A DNA stretch of 64,000 nucleotides from Macrosoma leucophasiata (taxonomy: Eukaryota; Arthropoda; Insecta; Lepidoptera; Hedylidae): the NCBI GenBank assembly GCA_036365455.1, contig JAWQUS010000004.1:3417501-3481500 (forward strand), written 5' to 3'. Below the pieces are notes generated by a model that was not told the origin of the DNA, searched no databases, and saw only the letters and a program-made list of their open reading frames with translations. Below, in pieces: positions 42,357 to 52,780 of this stretch. Every line of letters begins with the position of its first letter. Position 1 is the stretch's first letter. The translations under genes and the position numbers were made by a program.

Positions 42357-42555
42357 GGTTTACACTTAGAGCCCCACAGTAGGAATAAACCTGTGTCGTA
42401 GTTGCCGTTGTATACATACAACACATACACAATCACCCAGACCCGAAACAAATATCTGTAGGTCATACAAATATTTGTCCCAATGCGGGGATTGAACCCG
42501 CGACTCTACGAATCAAACGGTCATCTCACACCGCTGGGCTAACCGGGTCGTCGGA
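42357..42555 (-). mobile_element. SINE-D with intact A and B boxes
   Basis: On the minus strand GACGACCCGGTTAGCCCAGC, A-box-like TTAGCCCAGCGGTG, then GTCGCGGGTTCAATCCCCGC containing the B-box GGTTCAATCCC. A non-tRNA body follows (GTATACAACGGCAACTACGA, TTTATTCCTACTGTGGGGC). It is a tRNA-derived retroposon rather than a tRNA gene because the body continues and is repeated at 19272. Confidence 0.82.
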
Positions 42556-43504
42556 GTATATGCTTACTACTTTAGGACCTTATCATAATGTGACAGCCTT
42601 CAAAGTTTGTGTTTATTACAAAAGCGTTAGATATTGATTAAATAGGCCACAAAGTTCTTCAATCAAATCAAACCAAATACAGAGAATGATATTCACAAAG
42701 TCACAGGAAGAAACGAATGTCAAGGAGTGATATTGCTTTACTTTTATCTTTATTTTAACAACAACGTGCAAATCAACTTCGAAATATTCAAAGGCAATCT
42801 GTAAAGCGATTTTACATTGTCTGTCTATCACGGAACACGAAGGAACAACAAAAATTGCGACAGCGGTGCACGGGTACATATCCGAGTGCTAATAAATTGC
42901 AATCTGACGGATTAATACGCTTTGAATTGCGAAAGGGTGGGCAGAAAAATGACCAGATTTCATAACTTCAAGTATTTCTTCTGTATTTTGGAGGGTTACA
43001 GTAAGACCTGTTTTACTCAAAAATGTACATCGCTGACGTCAATAACCGAACAAAGAGGCATTCTGCCTCATCACGTCAAATAACATAGGTAAGTCTTATA
43101 GACTTATAATTTGATCGTGTGTTTTTCATTATTTTATGTCACTATTTGGACTTATCCAACTTTTAAATCGTACATTTAAAAAAAAAACAAACGTTTATAA
43201 CCGGACAACGAAGGACCAACAAAAAGTGAGACAGTGTTTCGCGGACACACGTCCCAGTGTTAATAAATTGCAATCTGGCTGATGCGCACAGATTAGTGCG
43301 GTACGTACAGTTCATTGTACTGGGCTCGTAATTTAAAGAGCTGATGTACCTACAAATCAAATATTTTTTTATTTCTAACTAACTGTTTCTAACTAACAAT
43401 TAAATAATGTGACAAAGGTTTAATAGATAAGGAATATTTGTAAGGAAAAATAAAATTGTGGTTCTTACTATTTCCCTTCATTTTCTTCATATTTTACTAC
43501 CGAA
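42556..43504. other. Spacer, nothing recognised
   Basis: A repeated short motif TGTTAATAAATTGCAATCTG occurs near 43258 and a similar GCTAATAAATTGCAATCTG near 42890, each preceded by a CGGACA/CGGGTA context. This hints at an old ~100-bp duplication of unknown nature. Confidence 0.4.
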
Positions 43505-43620
43505 TAAACCTCCCCTGGACTTGCAAAAATCATTCAAAACCAAAATTAGCCAAATCGGTCCAGCCGTTCACGAGTTTTAGCGAGACTAACGAACAGCAAT
43601 TGATTTTTATGTATATAGAT
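43505..43620 (+). mobile_element. Lepidopteran repeat 3' part (unassigned)
   Basis: AAATCGGTCCAGCCGTTCAC and GTTTTAGCGAGACTAACGAA ... TTTTTATGTATATAGAT. I recall this segment as very common in lepidopteran genomes at the end of a retroelement; no second copy here. Confidence 0.5.
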
Positions 43621-43626
43621 AATATG

Positions 43627-44010
43627 GTCGCTCACTATGGGCCTCATAAGAAGGCTCAAGGTCATTCAGAGAACAATGGAGAGAGCTATGCTTGGAGTTT
43701 CTCTGCGAGATCGAATCATAAATGAAGAGATCCGCATGACAACCAAAGTTACCGACATAGCTCACCAAGTGGCAGTAGGCAGAGCACATAGCTCGACGAA
43801 CTGACGGCCGTTGGAGCAGGTTAGTTCTCGAGTGGCGACCGCGTACCGGAAAGCGAACCGTGGGCAGGCCTCCCACAAGATGGACCGACGACCTGGTGAA
43901 GGTCGCGGGCAATCGCTGGATGAGGGCGGCCCAGGACCGTTCGTTGTGGCATTCTTTGGGGGAGGCCTTTGTTCAGCTGTGGACGTCTTTTGGCTGAAAT
44001 GATGATGATA
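43627..44010 (+). pseudogene. RTE-like reverse transcriptase C-terminus, frameshifted
   Basis: One frame from 43643 gives LIRRLKVIQRTMERAMLGVS and LRDRIINEEIR...TKVTDIAH. A second frame (43806-43997) gives GRWSRLVLEWRPRTGKRTVG, RPPTRWTDDLVKVAGNRWMR and AAQDRSLWHSLGEAFVQLW, then a stop. The join has lost conserved residues and carries an internal stop. A GATGATGATAT tail follows the stop, as in RTE-clade elements with short-repeat 3' ends. This is the conserved C-terminal tail of endonuclease/reverse-transcriptase polyproteins; the enzyme core is missing. Confidence 0.88.
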
Positions 44011-45056
44011 TATAATATGTATGGATAATAAGTATAATATATGTATAATGAACAATGTTAAAATACAATAAACCTTATGCTTTGGGCGTGTTCAATCTAC
44101 AGCCTCGATACAGATACAGGTCTTATCTGAAACTCGAATATTTTTATAATCTGTTACATTCAGTATTATTGGATTTCTTGAGTTTGAAAAGAAACTGCAA
44201 GTAATTATGGCTATGTTGAGGTATTACATATGTTTTTGAGACATATTTTAATATTTTTGGGGCTCAATAGCTCAACAGGAAGAACAGAGTCTTTATATTA
44301 AGGTATCACTCGTGTATTTGTATGTCTATCTATATCAGCTAATTTCCTTACAAACGCTCTACAGAGCTAATTGAGTTGCAGTTTGGTACATTTATATCAG
44401 TAATCCAAACATGAACTAGTATCATAATTTAGTACATTTGAAGCTTAGGGACATGTTTGTTTATAAATATACCTTAAAAGTTGCAAAGTACGAGTATTTA
44501 GGTATACTGTGTAACATATCAGATTTAAAAACTATTACATTTATCCACCAATAAGCCACATGTAACAAATCTTGATATGGAAATAACAATACAAAGGTAC
44601 AGTACTCAAAAACCACAAATAAATCAAATAGGGTCGCTACTCGAACACACCTTAAAGACGCACAATCACACCAATCACAACTCGAGAAAATCCTGTAATC
44701 CACACACTAGAGTTATGACGGCAGATTGTATTGTCCATACACCACCTGTTACTTTGCGAATCCATATTATTTAGCAAACGTTTGTTTGTAGTGTTTCATT
44801 AACAAGCCCTCTCGTTGTAGTACAGTGAGTTTGACGGTGAAAGCCGTGGGAATACGAGAAATCTTACGGAAGACTTGAAGATCATAAGCTGGAACGGTAT
44901 AAGTGCTGAAGAAAGTGATTATTTTTCTTTCCTGGAGAAAAGATAGGTATGTTTCATTTTATTATCATACGAATTGTCTAAGTACTATTCTATCAAAAAT
45001 GTTTGTGTATTATTATTATACAAGTATTAATTAATAATACAATGTTATGTAATTTT
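44011..45056. other. AT-rich spacer
   Basis: No family match. CGGGCGTGTTC-type scraps only. Confidence 0.45.
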
Positions 45057-45312
45057 TTCGGACATGTCGCGAGGCAAGTGAGACCTCCATTGAACGATTG
45101 ATAGTGCAGGGGACTATTAACGGTAAACGAAGACGCGGTAGGTCCCCTATGCGATGGGTCGACCAAATAAAAACAGCCACTAAAAAGACATTCTATAAGT
45201 GCACCCGAAAGGCGATAAGTGACGACGGATAGTAAAGCGAACCACGAATAAACCCTGAAAAGACAATCACGACCACTCTGTCAAGAGTGCAACGACTAAG
45301 AAGAAGAATTAA
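45057..45312 (+). pseudogene. Second RTE-like C-terminus, different lineage
   Basis: FGHVARQVRPP at 45057, then GTINGKRRRGRSPMRWVDQI and KTATKKTFYKCTRKAISDDG with a stop. A decayed trailer ends in CAACGACTAAGAAGAAGAAT, an AAG-rich tail. The GHxAR...GKRxRGRSPMRWxDQI pattern is typical of LINE ORF ends. It differs in sequence and tail from 43627-44010. Confidence 0.78.
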
Positions 45313-45342
45313 TTAAAAACGATTGAAGGTTTTACTATATTG

Positions 45343-45455
45343 ATGGTAGAGTTGAAAGAAAACACCGCATTATCTAGTCTATCTATAGTCAGATGGCAGT
45401 ATTCACCACTAATATGTTCCATTTAGATGGTTATGTATGGCCTCGTTATTTTATT
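45343..45455 (+). mobile_element. SINE-B head, interrupted
   Basis: TTGATGGTAGAGTTG, CACCGCATTATCTAGTCTAT, AGTATTCACCACTAATATG, TTAGATGGTTATGTATGGCC, stopping at a LINE 3' end. Confidence 0.65.
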
Positions 45456-45700
45456 TTATTTTATTTATTTAACCATTTATTTCAGGAAACCAGGGCCCAT
45501 AACATACTAAAACTAATCACGTCACTTCACATGGGGCGTACGTTTCGCCTCCCAAAATCGTCTGAAAACTACACCTTCGGGCCAGAAATCAGGACTAAGG
45601 AAAATCTGCAGATGTTTAGCAGGCACACGCAATTTGAAAGAGCAGAATCCTGTTTAAGGCTTCAATCTCTCCCTGTATTGTTAACTCATTCCGACCTCTG
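45456..45700 (-). mobile_element. LINE 3' UTR fragment with TAAAA-repeat tail
   Basis: On the minus strand ...GTTATGGGCCCTGGTTTCCT then GAAATAAATGGTTAAATAAA and TAAAA repeats. AATAAA plus a short-repeat tail and position inside a SINE-B fit a 5'-truncated LINE insertion. Confidence 0.55.
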
Positions 45701-45702
45701 AT

Positions 45703-45758
45703 CTTCTCGGTAATATATTTTTGATAATCTCTGTTATCAAAAATATATGACCGAGAAG
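45703..45758. repeat. 25-bp-arm hairpin
   Basis: Arms at 45703-45727 (CTTCTCGGTAATATATTTTT...) and 45734-45758 (...AAATATATGACCGAGAAG) with one mismatch and a TCTCTG loop. Confidence 0.9.
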
Positions 45759-46547
45759 AACAGAGGCAAATCTTATAGCAACTAGTGGCAGCATCACTAC
45801 GTTTTTTCTTACTGGTTATTTTGCACGCACTTAGCAGGCTTGTTTGCCACCAAAACGACTGCATTTCTGAGATTTATATTAAAAAGATATTGCGTTAAAA
45901 AATGCTAGCTTAGATCTTATCATAAGTCAAAATCCTATGATCCATAAAGCATCTAATTCGACACTACATTAAAAATCCACTTTATTTTTTCTTAATATGA
46001 GTTTTATGAGTCACCGTTTATGTACTTATTACTAATTAGCAACATACTTACGATTATGAACTCTTAAAGCAACATTAAATAAGATACAGAGGAATATTTA
46101 GTAATACTAAAATAAATCGTAAAATCTTAACCAAACGTACAAAAATCAAATTACCAAAATGACCGCACTTAAGCAAAAACTCAGATAACACGTTTGAAGA
46201 ACAGCAAAAAAAAAACATACGGACCCTACGACTACTGATAAAAAAAACTACCAGCTGAGGTGCACAAAAAATGTAAACAAACCTTTTTTTTTTGCTTGAC
46301 AGGTTCAGACAGGACTTTGGACTGGAGATAAGTTAGGGTAAGGGGTCACAATTAGGGGCAGGTCGTAAAACTAACACAAAGTTTTTGGAATCAAAGTATT
46401 AACTTACCTATATTGAATTGGTATCTTTGGCATATAAAAATTTACTATCCCATGGCATCCCACAGGAAGTCCCACACAAATTTCATAAAAATCGGTTGAA
46501 ATAAATTCTTCTTTCCATTTTTTACTAATTCACTTTGTGATGTTATT
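45759..46547. other. Spacer with a SINE tail scrap
   Basis: A fragment GCAGGCTTGTTTGCCACC near 45834-45852 may be the lost tail of the SINE-B at 45343. Remainder AT-rich, unrecognised. Confidence 0.4.
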
Positions 46548-46706
46548 TTGTATGTAATGGAAGTGGCAAACAAGCATGCAGTTCACATTGATGTTAAGTG
46601 ATGACTGCAGCCTATAGACATCCACACAAAGACCAAGGTCAAAATGCAAATGCGTTACCACTCCTGAGGCCTAAGGTGCCTCTGTGCCGGAAATTACAGG
46701 GCCGGA
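46548..46706 (-). mobile_element. SINE-A tail half
   Basis: TATGTAATGGAAGTGGCAAA ... CTGTGCCGGAAATTACAGGG, then similarity ends at GCCGG; head absent. Confidence 0.85.
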
Positions 46707-47188
46707 AACACATCCATAAAACATAGACAAATATCCTCAAATGCAGGTACATAGTTGTCTTGGTCTAAGGTAGTAAGATAGGTAGGCACATAACCTTAGT
46801 GTGAAGACTCTACCTACTAGAAAATTACGACCAGGCATCTGCAAAGAATCAATATTGAAATACATTGTAAAATATATCACCGACTTTGTGGGCTAATAGA
46901 TAAGGGCCCATAATAATTAAGATAATGGTTATCACTCTCAATACAAACTGTGTGGTGGAGTGATAAATTATAATGAAGATTTCACCTTATTTTGTTGCTG
47001 CTTTCATTTGACTACAATTTAACAGGTTTTTAACAAATGTTAAACGTAATAGAGATGTTGTATTTCTGTAAAGCTAGTAATTAATTATGAGTCTTTCAAT
47101 TTATTGGATCGATTTCGATCAGAGATGCCGATTCCACAAAATTACGGCCAACAAAGCCCTTCTAGCGCGTTGTCAACTCTCTTAAGTC
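46707..47188. other. Spacer, nothing recognised
   Basis: AT-rich, no match. Confidence 0.4.
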
Positions 47189-47318
47189 GAGATTCACAGA
47201 CCGCACTACGACTTTACTTGCAAGCAAAGTACGCTTCGAACTGTCAAATTCCATACTGAGCTGATAGTTCTAAGCATACTTTGCCCAAAGTAAAGTCGTC
47301 GTGCGGTCTGTGAATCTC
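47189..47318. mobile_element. 130-bp MITE with GAGATTCACAGACC ends
   Basis: TIRs of about 30 bp: GAGATTCACAGACCGCACTA and CGACTTTACTT versus the inverted right end (AAAGTAAAGTCGTCGTGCGG, TCTGTGAATCTC). Interior TACGCTTCGAACTGTC also partly pairs with GATAGTTCTAAGCATA. No clear TSD. Confidence 0.85.
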
Positions 47319-47324
47319 ACCATT

Positions 47325-47425
47325 AGTGCTGCAAAGTTCACAGGCGATGGTGACCACTTGCCATCAGGTGTTCCGTTTGCTAGTTTGTCAACCTTTTACA
47401 TATACATATTTATACATAAAAAAAA
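47325..47425 (+). mobile_element. LINE-X-type 3' tail
   Basis: CACAGGCGATGGTGACCACT, GCCATCAGGTGTTCCGTTTG and TAGTTTGTCAACCTTTTACA correspond to the 3' UTR end of the LINE-X at 39369, then an A-rich end. Confidence 0.75.
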
Positions 47426-47524
47426 GAAATTTTAGCACATAAGTACTCCCCAGGACTCCTCATGCATCCGAGTATCTATCTATTTGTAGAAGGAAAACCT
47501 AACTGACTTATATATTTATTTTAT

Positions 47525-47807
47525 CTGGTGGTAGAGCTCCAATGAAGGAGCTCGCGGGCGTAGGCACCACCGCATTACCTAATATACTTGCCGCTAAATG
47601 GTAGTGTTCAGCACTATCGTGTTACTGTCAGGTGGTAATGTACGGCCCTGTAATTCCGGTACAGAGGCATAACACCTTAGGCCTCAGGAGTGGTAACGCA
47701 TCTGCATTTTGACTTTGGTCTAGTGTGGATGGCTATAGGCTGCAATCATCACTTAACATCAATGTGAACTGGACGTCTGTTTGCCATTTAAATGACATAA
47801 AAAAAAG
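47525..47807 (+). mobile_element. SINE-A, full length
   Basis: CTGGTGGTAGAGCTCCAATG to AAATGACATAAAAAAAAG; all family blocks present in order. Confidence 0.92.
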
Positions 47808-48367
47808 ATATTAATGCACAGCCGAAAATATTGCACCTACACAGAAACGTGAAATTTAGTACAGAGGTTCCTTTTATGATGTGTGTGAGCACTAAGAAAA
47901 AGGATTTAAAAAATTCAACTCCTAAAAGGATAAATTAGGGGGGAAGTAGTTTAGGTTGGACCAAAGCCCAAAGTAGCCCCTGTGAGCATTAGTGACCTTC
48001 ATACTAAACCTTATAAATAAATAATAAAATCGCTAAATCAATCCTATAAACTAAAATAACACTAATATTAAATTGTTTATATTTAACAGATCATAAAACA
48101 GCATTTCAACACTGAACTCGTAAACAGAACCTAGGTCTAGATTTAAGGATAACTAACTGTTCAATCAACCTAGATTCTGAACTGCGTCTCAAAGATTCCT
48201 TTGTCTTGTGTCCAGTACTACTTGTTTGTAAAGCAAATTGGATGAAAGCATTGTTGTTATTTCAAACCCACACTCGATTTTGTATTGGGTACATTATTGT
48301 ATAACTGACATGATTTTCTTGATTAGCTTTTATACGTGTAGATCTTATTAGCTAAATATGATTTTTG
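47808..48367. other. Spacer, nothing recognised
   Basis: AT-rich, no match. Confidence 0.45.
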
Positions 48368-48555
48368 TCTTGGGTTCGATTCCCGCGTCGGGGGCTATGA
48401 AAGATAACGGTGTAAAGGAGTAGTGTAAAGAATTACCTTTATATATAGGATTTTTCCATTTTCTGGCAGTTTCCCCTTACCTCGGATATTGTAATGGCTA
48501 AAACACGTAACCGACGAATCGTGGGTTTTTGCGTGTATTTGCTCCTGCCTTTAAA
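48368..48555 (+). mobile_element. SINE-C, 5'-truncated and decayed
   Basis: Starts at the B-box (CTTGGGTTCGATTCCCGCGT), continues GGATTTTTCCATTTTCTGGC, ACACGTAACCGACGAATCGT, and fades at GCTCCTGCC. The A-box is absent. Confidence 0.78.
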
Positions 48556-48743
48556 GATGGTGGCAAATGAGTGTGCAAATCACAATCATGAAATGATGAT
48601 TACCTGTACCCTATAGACATCTACACACAAACTGGTAGTTAAATATTGTATACAGATAGATTATCTAATGCGGTGATATGAAACTGAAACCACCAGCATA
48701 TGCGTTGCTACTATTGAGGCTTGAGCTGTTATTCTGCAGTGCC
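48556..48743 (-). mobile_element. Decayed SINE-A/B
   Basis: GGTGGCAAATGAGTGTGCAA, CCTATAGACATCTACACAC, AGATAGATTATCTAATGCGG, ACCACCAGCATATGCGTTGC: the blocks appear out of canonical order, indicating internal rearrangement or overlap of two fragments. Confidence 0.6.
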
Positions 48744-49167
48744 CGAAATACGCCAAATCCCTTACAGGTGTGTCAAGGCCTGGTATCCCGGCCTTGACAC
48801 ACCTGCCGTGCTTCTTCTACATTCACCATTCTCTTCATACATGAACGCCAATCCTATGACTCCTGACTTCACCATCAGACAGTATTCGACGTACTTGGTC
48901 AAGGTAGGTCAGTCTTGGTCTACCTGGGCTTCTATAACTTTGCAAATATTCCCTGGAGAAATGACTAGTATAACCAATTTTTTCCTTGACCAAACGGTAA
49001 TGGTTTTCATCAGCCATAGTAAGCTTATTTATGTACTTCAATTGTGTATTACTTCTTTGTTTAAGCAAATTGAAAGAAAGTTTTTGTAACGTTTCAAACT
49101 CCACTTTAACACCACCTTTGTGTGAACAGCCTTTTGCATAACAGGTAGATTTTTTTACAACCCCCAA
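48744..49167 (-). pseudogene. LINE-Y C-terminal region with inversion scar
   Basis: Minus strand encodes SPGRPRLTYLDQVRRILSDG then EVRSHRIGVHV, and in a shifted frame MKRMVNVEEARQVCQGRD, matching other LINE-Y ends here. After RD the expected W+SxLSAYP codons are replaced by a reverse-complement copy of the preceding 16 bases (48765-48780 versus 48790-48805). The 3' terminus TAAGGGATTTGGCGTATTTC then follows. Upstream residues (to 49167) are open but unrecognised. Confidence 0.75.
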
Positions 49168-49460
49168 TCCAAATCATTAGTGAAAAAATAACTTTATGTC
49201 TTTCAAGATACGGTTGAATATTGAACACTTTATTGGATTTGTAAAAACTGTTGCACGTGTTTTGGCTTAGCAAGTGTAAGTTCCGATCAAAGTTTGGGTT
49301 TATCTTGATTTATGTTTAAGTAACTCATGCCGTTTAAGCATTTAAGGGTTACAGTATCATAGTTAAGTGGTATACATATAGTTCAGAAGATAAAATAGTT
49401 TTGACTATTATATTCTTTATATGCTTATCATGAAAGTAAAAGACGGGCTTACAGTTATTT
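49168..49460. other. Spacer, nothing recognised
   Basis: AT-rich. Confidence 0.4.
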
Positions 49461-50121
49461 TTCATGTCAGAAATATGGCAAACAAGCTTGCAGCTCACAT
49501 GGATGTTTAGTGATGATTACAGCCTATAGATATTTACACTAATCCAGGAATCAAAATGCAAATGCGTTCTCCCTCCCCTAAAACCTAAGTTGTTATACTC
49601 GTAATAATAATAATTTATTGACAAAAACCATTTTTACAATTGTTAATATTGAATCCATAGATTCCCAAACTAGTCTACACTGTATTTCGGGAATCAGTGG
49701 CTTCTCCGAGTTGTAACTTACATAGTCATTTTGTCATAAAATATAACATAAAGTAGGTATATGAAGTAATCGAAAATTTTACAAAGAATAGTGAATTGTG
49801 TGTGTGTGTGTGTTGCTTGTGTGCTTGGGTAGGTAACCTACCTGTGAGTGTTTGGATGATGGTGTAAGAGATTTAATAATTGTGTGTATCAGAAATCGTG
49901 TATGTACGTCTATACGTCTATATTTTTTATGTTATCGAAAAAACAGATTTGCTTACATATCTTCAATTCCGTCATAGTCTCTGTGATAGTTATTACGGGC
50001 CTATACATTACCTTATGACCGGAACACAATAGTGCTGAAGACCATCATTTCGCGGTAGATAGATTAGGTAATGCGGTGGTGCCTACGCCCTCGAGCTCGT
50101 GCAATGGAACTCTACCACCAG
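49461..50121 (-). mobile_element. SINE-B split by a LINE 3' end
   Basis: Tail piece 49461-49598 (AATATGGCAAACAAGCTTGC ... CTAAGTTGTTATA) and head piece 49977-50121 (CTCTGTGATAGTTATTACGG ... GGAACTCTACCACCAGTT) join into one SINE. Confidence 0.82.
49599..49976 (-). mobile_element. LINE 3' fragment nested in SINE-B
   Basis: On the minus strand it ends TTTTTGTCAATAAATTATTATTATTAC, with an AATAAA-type signal and an ATT-repeat tail, preceded by a noncoding trailer with a GT microsatellite (49797-49813). CR1-like by its end structure. No protein-coding part is visible. Confidence 0.6.
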
Positions 50122-50178
50122 TTAAACAATCTGCGTAGATAGAATTTACCTCCCCAAAAATATACCTACAAATATTTC

Positions 50179-50464
50179 GTTTTTTTTTTTATATATGTAA
50201 TAAAAGTGGCAAACAAGCGTGCAGTTCACATTGATGTTAAGTGATTACTGCAGCCTATAGACAATGACCAGAGGTCAAAATGCAGATGCGCTGCCACTCC
50301 GGAGGCATTAGGTGTTATGCTTCTGTGCCGGAAATCACAGAGCCGTACATTACTACCTGACCGGAACACGATAGAGCTGACCACTACCATTTAGCGGCAA
50401 GTATATTAGGTAATGCGGTGGTGCCTACGCCCTCGAGCTCCGTCACTGGAGCTCTACCACCAGT
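50179..50464 (-). mobile_element. SINE-A, full length
   Basis: Poly-T, TGTAATAAAAGTGGCAAACA, to GGAGCTCTACCACCAGTT. Confidence 0.92.
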
Positions 50465-50898
50465 TAAGTATAATTTCACACTTAATTCCATAAAAGTTCT
50501 TTCTTATTAGTTTAAACGCTCTCTCACTTTCCAAAACATAATAGAGTTTATACAAGTTAAACATCCCCTTGACACCCTTTGAACTGCACATACAAATCTC
50601 GTTTGTTTTTGCGTGACCAAGAAAAGGCTCGTATCGACTCCCACACGGATTGAGCGACATAAAAACTAATCCGATGGGCTCAGCTGTGTAAACACGGTTT
50701 GTGGATCCACTATTTTGTTTTTGATATTTGGAAAATGAAAACGAAATTGACTTGATTTGGTTGTAGAGGCCTTAAGCATTTTTTAAGTCTATTGTAATAT
50801 GAAATTGTTTCAATAAATATCAAGTTCTTAATATCGAGACACGGAAGGAAATCAAGGGTTTAAAAATAAAATTAGTACAACTTTATTTAACTCTATTT
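50465..50898. other. Spacer, nothing recognised
   Basis: AT-rich; the minus frame at 50454-50660 overlaps the SINE end and has no motif. Confidence 0.4.
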
Positions 50899-51065
50899 TA
50901 TATGTCAAATATTAACAGACAAGCAGTCGGGCGACCTGATAGAAAGTTGTCGATAGTAAAATGTTGATAAATAAGCATGCAGCTCACAGGGGTTTTAAGT
51001 GATTCCTGCAGCTTATAGACATTTACACAAAAACCAGAGTTCAAAATGCAGATGTATTGCCACTA
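50899..51065 (-). mobile_element. LINE-X tail scrap followed by a SINE tail
   Basis: 50899-50956 reads TGTCAAATATTAACAGACAA and GCAGTCGGGCGACCTGATAG (LINE-X 3' end). 50965-51065 reads AATAAGCATGCAGCTCACAG ... TTATAGACATTTACAC (SINE tail). The neighbouring fragments show the two related tails side by side. Confidence 0.65.
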
Positions 51066-51328
51066 AAATATATTTTTAATATAATAATACTAAAAACGGG
51101 CAATTAATCTCTACTACCAGTAAAACGTGTATCAAAACTGATAAAAACCGATCATTAAGGTAGTCTAGTAAATGTAATCAATGTTCCAAAAACTTAAATA
51201 AAGTTTGATAAACAACGAAAATCAACACAGACATGAGTTTAAGGAAAGAATCAATTTGGACCGCTATCGCACTGTCAGTGGCTGTACAGTGTAAGATACC
51301 GTTGAAATCAAACTTTCTCATTTCTAAA

Positions 51329-51626
51329 CGTAACTTCACGCCTGTAATCCCCGAAGGAGTAGGCAGAGGTAAATGCATGCATTCAATCATACATGCCAAC
51401 ACCCACGATTCGCCGGTTACGTTTTGGCCCATGTAGGTGGCGAGCCTATTGACATCTCCGGGCACATAACCAAACTTCGAGGTACTGGGAAACTTCCAGA
51501 AAATTGATGGAGAACCAGAGATAAAGGATTTTGCACCGTTATCTAATATCTCCGACCCGGGAATCGAACCCAGGACCCCAGCGTAGTAGTAGTGGCCTGC
51601 TACCACCAGGCAACTGAGGCAGTTAT
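51329..51626 (-). mobile_element. SINE-C, near full length
   Basis: Head GCCTCAGTTGCCTGGTGGTA (minus), B-box GGTTCGATTCCCGG, tail CTACTCCTTCGGGGATTACA ... GAAGTTACG. A small deletion removes part of the TATCTCTGAT stretch. Confidence 0.88.
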
Positions 51627-51759
51627 GGCAGTTAAATTCATTTTTCATTACTCACAGCTACGATGGTCTGCTATCACTACGACGTCCATAGTTGGACAAA
51701 ACCCTGTTCCAAAGATGCCCAAAATAGTGATGTGCGTCAAAACATGCCATAACCGATTC

Positions 51760-51885
51760 GCTTGGCATGCGGATAGGCGATCATAGTAACAGAATTTTTA
51801 ACGCGTAACCCATTCCTCGTTATTGTATTTACTGCCGCCTATTGGAAGGTTTTGACCGCCATTGTTCGGTTGGCTGACTGCACCA
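51760..51885. repeat. Repeat F copy 2
   Basis: TTGGCATGCGGATAGGCGAT, CGTTATTGTATTTACTGCCG and CCTATTGGAAGGTTTTGACC parallel 35665-35796 in the same order. Confidence 0.45.
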
Positions 51886-51890
51886 TCTAC

Positions 51891-52180
51891 TGGTGGTAGA
51901 GCTCCAGTGACGGAACTCGCGTGCGTATGCACCACCGCATTACCTAATATACTTGCCGCTGAATGGTAGTATTCAGCACTATCGTATTCCGGTCAGGTGG
52001 TAATGTACGACCCTGTAATTTTCGGCACAGAGGTACAGACCTTAGGCCTCAGGAGTGGTAACGCATCTGCATTTTGACCTTGATCTTTGTGTGGGTGTCT
52101 ACAGGCTGCAGTCATCACTTAACATCAATGTAAGCTGCATGCTTGTTTGCCACTACCATTACATTAAAAAGAAAAAAAAC
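51891..52180 (+). mobile_element. SINE-A, full length
   Basis: ACTGGTGGTAGAGCTCCAGT to ACCATTACATTAAAAAGAAA. It directly abuts the MITE at 52181. Confidence 0.92.
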
Positions 52181-52486
52181 AGAGCAACACGGGCCACCGG
52201 CCGCCACGGCGGACCGGAGGGGAGTAATTATAGCGTGTATTTCTGATGCTAAACTGTCTGTAATTTTTTGCGGGTTCTCCCCGCGTGTGACTCTCGTGAC
52301 GAAAATCGTCAATTACTACGAAACTCACACCTTGACTTTAACAAAATACATAAACAATTTCACGTACACATTTCAATTTCTGGGCGACAGGCATAGGCCC
52401 ACTTGGGCTTCTACTTTGACAGAGTGGAAAGCCTGCATTTGGCTACTCCCCTCCGGTCCTCCGCGGCCGGTGGCCCGTGTTGCTCT
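52181..52486. mobile_element. 306-bp MITE with GC-rich TIRs
   Basis: TIRs of about 45 bp: AGAGCAACACGGGCCACCGG, CCGCCACGGCGGACCGG and AGGGGAGTA, against the inverted right end (CTACTCCCCTCCGGTCCTCC, GCGGCCGGTGGCCCGTGTTG, CTCT). The ends are far more GC-rich than the AT-rich surroundings. No obvious TSD. It may have inserted into or next to the SINE A-tail. Confidence 0.85.
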
Positions 52487-52780
52487 ATGGACTGCACTAA
52501 CGGAAGATGGCTCTGCCACTAATGGCTGGTGGGGTAATCCATGTAAATAATAGTTACTATTACAAAAAGTTTTTTAACTGAGCTCATAACTTCTAAAGGG
52601 CAACATTGAAACTTATTGTCACAGCCAGTTTCTATTCGAAACTAAAAAGAACACGTAATGTATACGGGCACTAATATACAGTTTGCGTGTTAACATCGCC
52701 TACTAAATAAAGGAACGTGCCAAAATAATGGATAGAGGTTTAACTGAATATATTTGTTCCTCATGAAATTTGACGGCGCT
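52487..52780. other. Spacer, nothing recognised
   Basis: AT-rich. Confidence 0.4.

Noticed and set aside
42480..42555. tRNA gene on the minus strand
   Set aside because: A and B boxes are present, but the body continues as SINE-D and is repeated at 19272. No 7-bp acceptor pairing was found.
51178..51648. 156-codon minus-strand ORF
   Set aside because: Mostly a SINE-C read-through, as at 38019-38318 and 26078-26461.
52143..52550. 135-codon plus ORF
   Set aside because: Spans the SINE end and the 306-bp MITE; its reading frame is created by the GC-rich TIRs.
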